Source: an uncultured Eubacteriales bacterium (GTDB taxonomy: Bacteria > Bacillota > Clostridia > Christensenellales > UBA1242). Taken from it: a stretch of DNA of 64,000 bases. The stretch is taken from contig CABUZJ010000005.1 of the NCBI GenBank assembly GCA_902496015.1, forward strand, positions 19,195 to 83,194, read 5' to 3'. This document shows, piece by piece, positions 52,309 through 59,279 of the stretch; positions within the stretch are counted from its first letter, which is position 1; each line of letters starts with the position of its first letter. Both the position numbers and the translations under genes were made by a program. The notes beneath the pieces are model-generated. The model was not told the DNA's origin and did not search any database. It saw nothing but the letters and a program-made list of their open reading frames with translations.

Positions 52309-54516
52309 ATGGTTACTGGCGAAATTAATGAAATTATTTATTCTAATAGTGAAAATGGCTACACCATTTTAACTTTGATAACCCGTGATGGAATTATTAC
52401 TGCCACAGGAAAATTTCCTCCTCTTGGTTCAGGTGAGCAAGTGGAACTTGAAGGCGAATTTAAGATTAATCCAAAATATGGCAAGCAATTTGTTGCAACT
52501 AGTATAAAAATAAAAAAACCTACAAATCTAGTGGCTATAAAAAAATATTTAGGAAGTGGTCTTATTAGTGGTGTTGGTGAAGTAACAGCGTCAAATATTG
52601 TTAATATGTTTGGTGAAAAAACGCTTGAAGTTATTGAATTTTATCCAACCGAACTTGCAAAGGTTAAAGGGATTTCATTAAAAAAAGCAGCTGATATTGC
52701 ACTTGCATATAAAGAAATTAAGAAAATGCAAGAAGCGGTTATGTTTTTGCAACAATATGATATTTCAATTAATTTAGCCGTTAAAATTTATAATAAATAT
52801 AAAGCAAGCACACAAGCAATTTTAAATGAAAATCCTTATATTCTAATTGAAGATATTGATGGTATTGGATTTAAAACAGCAGATAAAATAGCTTTCAAAA
52901 TGGGTATTGGGCAAACAAGTCCGTTTAGGTTAAGAGCAGGAGTTTTATATACTTTAAACCAAATTGCTGAAACTAAGGGAAGTACTGTGGCTTTTCGTAA
53001 TGAATTGATTAGTGAAGCTAAAAAATTGTTGAATCTTGATGATATAGACGAAGCCTTAGATTCGGTTATTGTTTCGTTAATGATTAGTGGGCAGATTAAA
53101 CAAGTACAATATAACGATGAGCAAGCCTTAGCAGTGACTAGTTATTATATTATGGAAAAAACTATTGCGTCTAAGTTAAAATTGTTGGCAGATAATACTT
53201 CAAATATCGGGATAGATTTTGACAGAGAGATTGAAGATTACCAATTAAGTAATAATATAAAACTACATGAAAATCAGGTTAAAGCAATAAAAGTGGGGGT
53301 TACAAATGGGGTAGCCGTTATTACTGGTGGCCCAGGAACAGGGAAAACAACCATTATTAAAGGTATGCTTAAAATATTTAAAAACTGTAAATTAAAATGT
53401 GGTTTAATGGCTCCAACGGGAAGGGCAAGCAAACGACTTGAAGAACAAACCAAAGAAAGTTCTAGCACCATTCATAGGGCATTAGAGATGCAGGGTAGAG
53501 GCGAAGGAATGTTTGCTAGAAATGAGCGAAACCCATTAGATTATGATGTGATTATTGTTGATGAAGTTAGTATGATAGATGATTTTGTTATGAGTAGTTT
53601 ATTAAAAGCTACTCCGTTGGGCACAAGATTAATTTTGGTGGGAGATAAAGACCAGTTGCCAAGTGTGGGGCCAGGAAATGTGCTTGCTGATTTGATTGCA
53701 AGCAATCAATTTAATGTGGTTAATTTAACGCAAATTTTTAGGCAGAGTGATGATAGTAGCATTATAACTAATGCACATAAAATTAATATGGGTGAGATGA
53801 TAAATTTAAATGAAAAATCTAGTGATTTCTTTTATTCAAGCACAAGTGAACCAGAACGGGTGCTTGAAGAAATTGTTAGTTTTGTAACTACTCGCATTCC
53901 AGCTTATGCTCATGTTGATTCTAGCGATATTCAAGTTATAGCACCAATGAAAGCGGGTGTTGCAGGAGTTGATAACATTAATTTGAAAATTCAAGAAGCA
54001 CTTAACCCAGAAAGTGCTTTAAAAGCCCAAATTGAACATGGTAAAAGAGTGTTTAGGGTGGGTGATAAGGTTATGCAAATTAAAAACAATTATGAACAAG
54101 AGTGGGTTAAGAGTGAGGGAAATATTATTACTAGTGGCAATGGCATTTTTAATGGTGACATGGGATATATTGAGGAAATAAATACTCAAACCCAAAGTAT
54201 TATTGTTTGTTTTGATGATGGTAGAAGAACAAACATAACAAGTGCCGATTTTGACAATTTAACACATGCTTATGCAATTACCATTCATAAAAGTCAAGGT
54301 AGTGAATTCCCAGTTGTTATAATACCTGTGCTTGGCGGAAACCCAATGCTTTATAATAGAAATTTGCTTTACACTGCAGTAACTCGTGCAAAGAAAATGG
54401 TGGTTTTAGTAGGAAAACAAACAAGTATATATCACATGATTAAAAATGAATATATGCAAAAAAGATATACTATGCTTAGGCAATTTTTAGAAAACAACAT
54501 AAGTTTTTACCAATAG
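52309..54516 (+). CDS. recD2: ATP-dependent DNA helicase RecD2
   Basis: 735 residues. Superfamily 1B 5'-3' helicase acting without RecBC. N-terminal OB-like domain (MVTGEINEII...GYTILTL), helix-hairpin-helix (about 85-180, GSGLISGVGEVTASNI, GIGFKTADKIA), Walker A GGPGTGKTTI (near 340), Walker B DEVSMID, motif III GDKDQLPSVGPGNVL, motif IV/V QIFRQSD, motif V-VI HKSQGSEFPVVI and TAVTRAKKMVV. In Gram-positives RecD2 affects mismatch repair and fork progression. The start at 52285 used by the longest frame is not credible: it would lie upstream of the -10 box. Confidence 0.95.
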   Translation: MVTGEINEIIYSNSENGYTILTLITRDGIITATGKFPPLGSGEQVELEGEFKINPKYGKQFVATSIKIKKPTNLVAIKKYLGSGLISGVGEVTASNIVNMFGEKTLEVIEFYPTELAKVKGISLKKAADIALAYKEIKKMQEAVMFLQQYDISINLAVKIYNKYKASTQAILNENPYILIEDIDGIGFKTADKIAFKMGIGQTSPFRLRAGVLYTLNQIAETKGSTVAFRNELISEAKKLLNLDDIDEALDSVIVSLMISGQIKQVQYNDEQALAVTSYYIMEKTIASKLKLLADNTSNIGIDFDREIEDYQLSNNIKLHENQVKAIKVGVTNGVAVITGGPGTGKTTIIKGMLKIFKNCKLKCGLMAPTGRASKRLEEQTKESSSTIHRALEMQGRGEGMFARNERNPLDYDVIIVDEVSMIDDFVMSSLLKATPLGTRLILVGDKDQLPSVGPGNVLADLIASNQFNVVNLTQIFRQSDDSSIITNAHKINMGEMINLNEKSSDFFYSSTSEPERVLEEIVSFVTTRIPAYAHVDSSDIQVIAPMKAGVAGVDNINLKIQEALNPESALKAQIEHGKRVFRVGDKVMQIKNNYEQEWVKSEGNIITSGNGIFNGDMGYIEEINTQTQSIIVCFDDGRRTNITSADFDNLTHAYAITIHKSQGSEFPVVIIPVLGGNPMLYNRNLLYTAVTRAKKMVVLVGKQTSIYHMIKNEYMQKRYTMLRQFLENNISFYQ

Positions 54517-54577
54517 ATATATTTGATTTTACTGTGTTTTGTTTGAAATGAATTTCTTTATATTATAAAAATAAATT

Positions 54578-54612
54578 AAATCAAGGTTTAGATTATAAAA
54601 CTTGATTTTATT
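54578..54612 (+). terminator. Terminator of recD2
   Basis: AAATCAAG / CTTGATTT (54578-54585, 54601-54608) followed by TATTTTG. Confidence 0.65.
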
Positions 54613-54720
54613 TTGTGTTTTTTTATATGTAATCTTTAATTAAATAAATATAAAATTTGAATTGATTATTCTATTTTTAACAAATTTTGCATAAGAATAA
54701 ATAATTAAATAGGAGTGATT

Positions 54721-55014
54721 ATGGAAAGTGCAGTTGTTAAAAATAAAGAAAAAGAAAAGTCGATTAATCATTGTGTTATAATAGATAACAAAAATAAGAT
54801 AAGTGTTACAGCAGTTATTGAAGTAGTGAGTGCACAAGATAATTGTGTTTCGTTTAAAACAGAAGCAGGTGCAATGCAAGTGCAAGGCTCTTCTTTAAGG
54901 GTAGAAAAACTTAGCCTAGAAGAAAAATTGTTGATTTTAGAGGGTAATATTTCAACAGTTAAATATGTTGGAGATTATGGAAAAAAGAATTTTTTTGCAA
55001 AATTATTCAAATAA
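54721..55014 (+). CDS. yabP: Sporulation protein YabP
   Basis: 97 residues. Family pattern: a charged start, then SINHCVIIDNKNKISVTAVIEV in the family arrangement, FKTEAGAMQVQGSSLRVEKLSLEE, and YVGDYGKKNFFAKLFK at the end. YabP is required for sporulation and is conserved in endospore formers, next to yabQ. AGGAG before the ATG; 14 nt to yabQ. Supports a spore-forming lineage for the organism. Confidence 0.9.
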   Translation: MESAVVKNKEKEKSINHCVIIDNKNKISVTAVIEVVSAQDNCVSFKTEAGAMQVQGSSLRVEKLSLEEKLLILEGNISTVKYVGDYGKKNFFAKLFK

Positions 55015-55028
55015 AGGATGATAAAACT

Positions 55029-55382
55029 ATGGTTGAACCAATTAACCAAATAATTCTTTTTTGCTATTGTTTGCTTGTGGGGCTAATTACAGGTTTATTT
55101 TATTTAATTTTTAAATCCGTTAAATATTTAACAAAAAACAATGTTTTTATAGGGTTTTCATTAGATTTTGCACTTTTTTTATTTGCCGGGCTTGGAATGT
55201 TTATATTATTTCTTAAAACAAATGGTGCCCAAATATCGTTTGCAGGAATAATAGCATTTATGGTGGGGTTTATAATAATTAAAGTTACATTTTCTTATCT
55301 TTTTGCTTTTATTAATGGTTTAATTAATATTAAAATTGCAAAATTTAGTTTTAAAAATGCAAAAAATAAACTGCAAAAATAA
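55029..55382 (+). CDS. yabQ: Sporulation protein YabQ
   Basis: 117 residues with four hydrophobic segments (about 8-28, 40-60, 72-85, 88-105). YabQ is the membrane partner of YabP in spore formers, needed for cortex formation in Bacillus. Its order yabP-yabQ-divIC is that of Bacillus, but here the DUF11 gene on the other strand is inserted before divIC. AAAGGATG is the ribosome binding site. Confidence 0.87.
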   Translation: MVEPINQIILFCYCLLVGLITGLFYLIFKSVKYLTKNNVFIGFSLDFALFLFAGLGMFILFLKTNGAQISFAGIIAFMVGFIIIKVTFSYLFAFINGLINIKIAKFSFKNAKNKLQK

Positions 55383-55403
55383 AGCCCAAAAGGGCTTTAT
55401 TTT
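55381..55403. terminator. Bidirectional terminator
   Basis: AAAGCCC / GGGCTTT stem (55381-55387, 55392-55398) with an AAAA loop, overlapping the yabQ stop; serves the convergent DUF11 gene as well. Confidence 0.85.
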
Positions 55404-55421
55404 ATTTAAAAATGTTATATT

Positions 55422-56270
55422 TTATGCACCAATATAGCCAGTGATTGTTAAAACTGTTTTTCCAACGCCTGACGATGAGCTTGCTGGGACTGTTATTGTT
55501 GGACCAGTTGACGAAGGGACAGTAAGTAAATTATTGTCGCCAATTGTATAGTCGCTTGTTGCGAGTGTGGTTGTGCTACCACTACCAACTTTTAATTGAA
55601 CTGAAACTAATTTAAAATTAGTAGGTAACACATCTGTTATGCTAGAAACATTTGCCACTACAAGCCCCGAGTTATTTAAATTTATTGTGTATGAATAAAC
55701 TTGGCCAATGCTAACAGTGCTTGCAGATGCTTGCTTAGTTATTTCAATATCTGCACTTGTGCTTCTTGAAATGTCTGTTGAAGATGTGTCAGTAACTTTA
55801 TCTGTTGCCGTGAAACCTTCGCCCGTAGCAGTGTTAGTGATTGTTGTTACAGTGCTTGGAATAGAACTTGAAACACGAACAGTGTAAGTTAATATCATTT
55901 TCTTTCCCGAAGCAAGAGGAGAAAGTGTGAATACCAATGGATTTGTTGATGCAACTTCTGCCGCTAAAATTTGGTCGTTATAATAAAGAGTTGCACTTCC
56001 AGGAACATAAGTTAAGTATTGAGGTGTTCCTCCTAAGTTATCTGTAATTTTTACACCAGTGAAATATTGTGAACCTAAGTTTTCTATATCTATATGATAA
56101 GTTACGGTTCCACCAGGTGTGAATGTACTACTTTGTGTATACTTTGTAATTGATAATGCACTTTCGTCCATAACGCTTATTGTTGCAACATTACTAGTTT
56201 CGCTTTTTTGTTCGCTTGAACCTGAGTAAGTGTATTTTACAGTTGCTTGATTAGTCACTTCTTTTGCCAT
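55422..56270 (-). CDS. DUF11-repeat protein without a signal peptide
   Basis: 282 residues. Two DUF11-type beta-sandwich units: about 30-160 (ALSITKYTQSSTFTPGGTVTYHIDIENLG...GVKITDNL) and about 168-282 (ADIEITKQASASTVSIGQVYSYTINLNNSG). DUF11 units build repetitive surface proteins in Bacillota. It starts MAKEVTNQATVKY with AAGGAGG at the correct place, so there is no signal peptide and no anchor. In a spore former this could mean a coat or exosporium protein made inside the mother cell (inference). It lies between yabQ and divIC, on the opposite strand. Confidence 0.85.
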   Translation of the reverse strand: MAKEVTNQATVKYTYSGSSEQKSETSNVATISVMDESALSITKYTQSSTFTPGGTVTYHIDIENLGSQYFTGVKITDNLGGTPQYLTYVPGSATLYYNDQILAAEVASTNPLVFTLSPLASGKKMILTYTVRVSSSIPSTVTTITNTATGEGFTATDKVTDTSSTDISRSTSADIEITKQASASTVSIGQVYSYTINLNNSGLVVANVSSITDVLPTNFKLVSVQLKVGSGSTTTLATSDYTIGDNNLLTVPSSTGPTITVPASSSSGVGKTVLTITGYIGA

Positions 56271-56547
56271 TTATACCTCCTTTTTAGTATACACTTTATT
56301 ATATTCTTAAAAAATATTTTTGTGATTTATAATTTTTTAAAATCTTAATTAAATAAATTATAAATAAAAAATAATGAAAAAATATGCAAAAACATGAAAA
56401 TTTGCCTAAATTAAGTTATTTTTTTCTATTTTAATAATATTTTTGCAAAAATTGTAGTAAATAATTATTAAAATTTATTGAAATTGATTTGCCAATTTGC
56501 AAATATTTAATTATAATTAAATCAATCATAAATAGGAGGTGGCTTTG

Positions 56548-56829
56548 ATGGAGCAAAAAAAATTTACAAAAATTGTCAAAATTGCAACCATTTGTGCAAC
56601 CTGCTTTTTAGTTATTATGGTGGGAATTATTTTAGGACAATATATAAAACTTGGTAGCATTAATAGAAAAGAAAGTAATTTAGATGCACAATTAGCAAGT
56701 ATGAATAGTCAAAGACAAAGTTTAGAACAAGGAATTGAAAATAGATTATCTTATTCATATCTTGAACAACAGGCTAGAGAACAATTGGGCATGATTAAGC
56801 AAGGTGAAACGCTGTATATTTATAAATAA
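56548..56829 (+). CDS. divIC: Septum formation initiator, DivIC/FtsB family
   Basis: 93 residues. Short cytoplasmic start, one membrane segment (about 13-32), then an extracellular coiled coil (SNLDAQLASMNSQRQSLEQ) and the family ending SYSYLEQQAREQLGMIKQGETLY. Works in the divisome with FtsL and DivIB. AGGAGG before the ATG at 56548; the GTG at 56539 belongs to this ribosome binding site. Neighbour to yabQ in Bacillus too. Confidence 0.88.
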   Translation: MEQKKFTKIVKIATICATCFLVIMVGIILGQYIKLGSINRKESNLDAQLASMNSQRQSLEQGIENRLSYSYLEQQAREQLGMIKQGETLYIYK

Positions 56830-56894
56830 TAAAAACAAAATAAAACAGGCTACAAAATTCCTGTTTTTTTGTTAAAAAATTTTTAAAAAAGTTA

Positions 56895-56923
56895 TTGACA
56901 GCGCTATAAACAAAGAGTATAAT
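56895..56923 (+). promoter_or_regulatory. Promoter of tRNA-fMet
   Basis: TTGACA (56895-56900), 17-nt spacer, TATAAT (56918-56923): perfect consensus. Confidence 0.9.
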
Positions 56924-56935
56924 TAAAATTGTTAT

Positions 56936-57012
56936 CGCGGGGTAGAGCAGCCCGGAAGCTCGTTGGGCTCATAACCCAAAGGTCGTTGGTTCAAATCCAG
57001 CCCCCGCAACCA
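56936..57012 (+). tRNA. Initiator tRNA-fMet (CAT)
   Basis: 77 nt with encoded CCA. CAT anticodon in the loop CTCATAA; the anticodon stem has three G-C pairs (GGG/CCC) and position 1 is C opposite A72, an unpaired end. Both are initiator hallmarks. Confidence 0.97.
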
Positions 57013-57017
57013 AATTA

Positions 57018-57046
57018 AACCACAGCACAATTGCTGTGGTTTTTTA
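57018..57046 (+). terminator. Terminator of tRNA-fMet
   Basis: AACCACAGCA / TGCTGTGGTT (57018-57027, 57032-57041), loop CAAT, then TTTTTAT. Confidence 0.95.
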
Positions 57047-57315
57047 TAATTTAAGTTAGGTTTGCATATTAATTTTCTTAGAATTAAATGAGCAAGTAAT
57101 TAAAAAATAGTTTTTATTATTTAGATATAAATAAACTATTTTTAATGTTTATTTTTAAAAATTTTTTGTCTCATAACTTTTGTTATAGACTTAACAAATT
57201 TTAACTATCTGTTATTTTTATTTAATTCATAAAAGTGACATATTCAATTTTTAAATGAATTAAACTTTTTAATAAACAACTAGATTGCAATTAAAAACAA
57301 ACTTTTATAAATCTA

Positions 57316-57344
57316 TTGACAATTTTGGGGCTGTAATTTATAAT
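57316..57344 (+). promoter_or_regulatory. Promoter of the tRNA-Arg unit
   Basis: TTGACA (57316-57321), 17-nt spacer, TATAAT (57339-57344). The tRNA starts 105 nt further on. The remaining 57047-57315 interval shows no gene. Confidence 0.85.
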
Positions 57345-57350
57345 ATTTAT

Positions 57351-57446
57351 GTTTCACAATACAATCGCACAAGTGTGCGAGAGTGAAAATACCGCAAGGA
57401 ATTGCGTGGAATATACAACAAATTATCGCAAATATATTGCGTTTAA
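57351..57446 (+). ncRNA. Folded leader RNA before tRNA-Arg
   Basis: About 100 nt between the expected start site and the tRNA fold into three hairpins in a row: (1) TTTCAC/GTGAAA (57352-57357, 57383-57388) enclosing CGCAC/GTGCG (57366-57370, 57375-57379); (2) CGCAA/TTGCG (57393-57397, 57402-57406); (3) CGCAA/TTGCG again (57427-57431, 57437-57441). No match to a known RNA class that I recognise. It may be a processed leader or a small RNA released from the tRNA precursor. Confidence 0.5.
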
Positions 57447-57449
57447 AAT

Positions 57450-57526
57450 GCACCCATAGCTCAGCTGGATAGAGCGTTGGTCTACGGAACCAAAGGTCGG
57501 GAGTTCGAATCTCTCTGGGCGCACCA
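57450..57526 (+). tRNA. tRNA-Arg (ACG)
   Basis: 77 nt with encoded CCA. The ACG anticodon (read as ICG after deamination) sits in the loop CTACGGA between TTGGT and ACCAA. The acceptor stem is GCACCCA against TGGGCGC, which leaves an A3-C70 mismatch. All other stems pair normally. Confidence 0.95.
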
Positions 57527-57533
57527 TTTATAA

Positions 57534-57565
57534 AAATGCTGGGTTATAAAATCTACCCAGCATTT
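57534..57565. terminator. Terminator between tRNA-Arg and the convergent MazG-like gene
   Basis: Perfect 11-bp stem AAATGCTGGGT / ACCCAGCATTT (57534-57544, 57555-57565). Confidence 0.85.
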
Positions 57566-57575
57566 AAAATGTTTT

Positions 57576-57908
57576 TTATTTATTTTGGCATATAACTTTT
57601 TGTAAAAAAATTTTTTTATCGAAGGCTCCGCGTTTTTCGGCTTTATGATCAGCAATACAAATAACTTCTTCTAAATTAGAATTTTCTAATTTAGCCAAAG
57701 CACAAAGGATTTCTAATACATCTGCTAATTCTTCAATCCTTTCTTTCCCAGTTGCATCAATTACTTCTTGACATTCTTCTTTTAATTTCTTTTCTAATTC
57801 TAATTTAAAATCTTTTATATTTAATATTTTTGTAATCGGTTTTTCGCCTTTTGATATAATGATTTCAGGTATTTTATCTCTTACTAATTTATTATAAATT
57901 CTTTCCAT
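57576..57908 (-). CDS. MazG-like nucleotide pyrophosphohydrolase
   Basis: 110 residues. YNKLVRDKIPEII start and RGAF at the end match the small MazG/PRA-PH-like (phosphoribosyl-ATP pyrophosphohydrolase-like) house-cleaning group; EECQEVIDATGKERIEELADVLEI supplies the E-x-x-E...E-x-x-D metal-binding pattern of all-alpha NTP pyrophosphohydrolases. It should hydrolyse a nucleoside triphosphate to the monophosphate. AAGGAG before the ATG. Confidence 0.85.
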   Translation of the reverse strand: MERIYNKLVRDKIPEIIISKGEKPITKILNIKDFKLELEKKLKEECQEVIDATGKERIEELADVLEILCALAKLENSNLEEVICIADHKAEKRGAFDKKIFLQKVICQNK

Positions 57909-57963
57909 ATTTATCTCCTTCTTTACTAATAGATAACTATTTTAGCAATATGGATTAGGTAAT

Positions 57964-58533
57964 TTATGCAATGAATTGGCGCCAATCTACTATTATTTCA
58001 ATGTATTCGCCACCTGCTTCAAGAGCATCTGCATCATTGTTTTCTTCTGGCCAAACTATGTTAAGGGTATAACTATCTAATTGTTGTATGCTATGTTTTA
58101 AGGTACTTTGAGTGCCTGTGTAGACACTGAAAGTTGTATCTTGTTCTTGGGCTAGTGTTAAAGGAATTTGACTTATAGTTCCATCGCTATTTTTAGATAA
58201 AGTGAAATTTAATGGTAACAGGGCAGAAGTTCTTATTTTTATTGTGTATGTTATTGCAATTTCGTTAACTGCGTTTAAGTCATTATAATTTCTTATATCA
58301 AAATTTACAACCCGTTCATCACCAGGTTTCCAATCGGTTAATACAACAATACCATCATTATCGTCTGCAAAATTTATGATTGCATTAGAAACATTATTAA
58401 CAATGTTACTTTTTATTGTTGAAGTGAATTTGGCTGATGTAACGGCCATTATTGCGGTAACAAAAAATACAGCCACTAAAACTACATATAGTAACTTATC
58501 GATAATGTTTGTTGCCGTTAATTTATTATTCAT
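57964..58533 (-). CDS. Exported TasA/camelysin-like protein
   Basis: 189 residues. N-terminal membrane segment (about 13-33) with a likely cleavage or anchor point near V-T-S-A (34), then a beta-rich domain: INFADDNDGIVVLTDWKPGDERVVNFDIRNYNDLNAVNEIAITYTIKI in the family arrangement (quoted here only as WKPGDE and YTIKI), and WRQFIA at the end. W-x-P-G-(D/E)-x followed by a strand is the usual hallmark of TasA/CalY-type matrix proteins and related exported proteins. A promoter (TTGACA-17-TATTAT) lies just upstream. Next to the giant repeat protein gene, divergently oriented. Likely matrix or cell-surface component; no dedicated signal peptidase SipW is present in the window. Confidence 0.7.
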   Translation of the reverse strand: MNNKLTATNIIDKLLYVVLVAVFFVTAIMAVTSAKFTSTIKSNIVNNVSNAIINFADDNDGIVVLTDWKPGDERVVNFDIRNYNDLNAVNEIAITYTIKIRTSALLPLNFTLSKNSDGTISQIPLTLAQEQDTTFSVYTGTQSTLKHSIQQLDSYTLNIVWPEENNDADALEAGGEYIEIIVDWRQFIA

Positions 58534-58568
58534 GTTTTTTCCCGTTTTAAATTAGTATCTCAATAATT

Positions 58569-58597
58569 ATAATAAATAATACTAATAAATTTGTCAA
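58569..58597 (-). promoter_or_regulatory. Promoter of the TasA-like gene
   Basis: On the minus strand TTGACA (58592-58597), 17-nt spacer, TATTAT (58569-58574), then a 36-nt leader. Confidence 0.7.
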
Positions 58598-59279
58598 CAA
58601 AATTAGTAACATGTTGACAATGTTCGAGATTTTATTTAAAAATTATTCATAGTGAGCAATAATCTCAATCATTGAAAGTTAATCAATGCATATAATAAAG
58701 TTTATAAAGCAATTATATGAAAAGTTTCAAAAACAAAAATATATTAGTTTGATGGGGCTAAGAAAACTATCAAAATTTTTAAAAATTGACAAAATTTAAT
58801 ATTTTTTGCCTAAATTTACAATATTTTTTTGTAATTTTGCATATTTTATATGTAATATCTGCGACGGTTTTTTATTTTTAAAAGTTTAACACTGATTAAA
58901 GATTTTATTAAATTTTTACCTTTTTATTGCAAAAAGAGTGTTAATGACTGTTTTTACTGAGCAGTTGTTAATTCATATGAAAGTTGCATAAAAAAGTTAA
59001 TTTGTTGTTTTTGTTTATAAAATTAAAAAATTTTTTTGAACTATTTTTGGGTTTTGTTGGGGGTTTTGGGGTAGGCAAAATAGTGTATTTTTTTGTAAAA
59101 AAATATCGTTATTTTGTTGTTTTTTGTTTGCCAAAAGATTACCATATATTATATAATTATTCATGACTAGAAATAGTTGTTATTCCATACACTATTTAAA
59201 AATTAATCTAACCATGTGTGTGGTTTGGTTCGTGCGATAATTCTTTATTAGGTATGTGCGAGAAGGTGGAAAAAACAAA
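58598..59279. other. Long intergenic region between divergent surface genes
   Basis: About 680 AT-rich bases. Contains an 8-bp inverted repeat TTAACACT / AGTGTTAA (58886-58893, 58937-58944) and AACCA / TGGTT (59210-59214, 59221-59225) close to the start of the giant gene, both possible regulator sites. A 60-codon frame at 58984-59166 lacks a ribosome binding site and is not believed to be a gene. AAGGTGG at 59262-59268 is the ribosome binding site for the giant gene. Confidence 0.5.

Noticed and set aside
39600..58830. Recurring TTTGCAAAAA / TTTGCCAATTT words in intergenic DNA
   Set aside because: Seen near 39610, 41040, 43790, 51590, 56490 and 58800, but they vary in orientation and distance to genes and could be due to base composition; a motif count against shuffled sequence would be needed.
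58984..59166. Sixty-codon frame before the second giant gene
   Set aside because: Low-complexity Phe/Leu/Val/Lys product typical of AT-rich DNA and no ribosome binding site.
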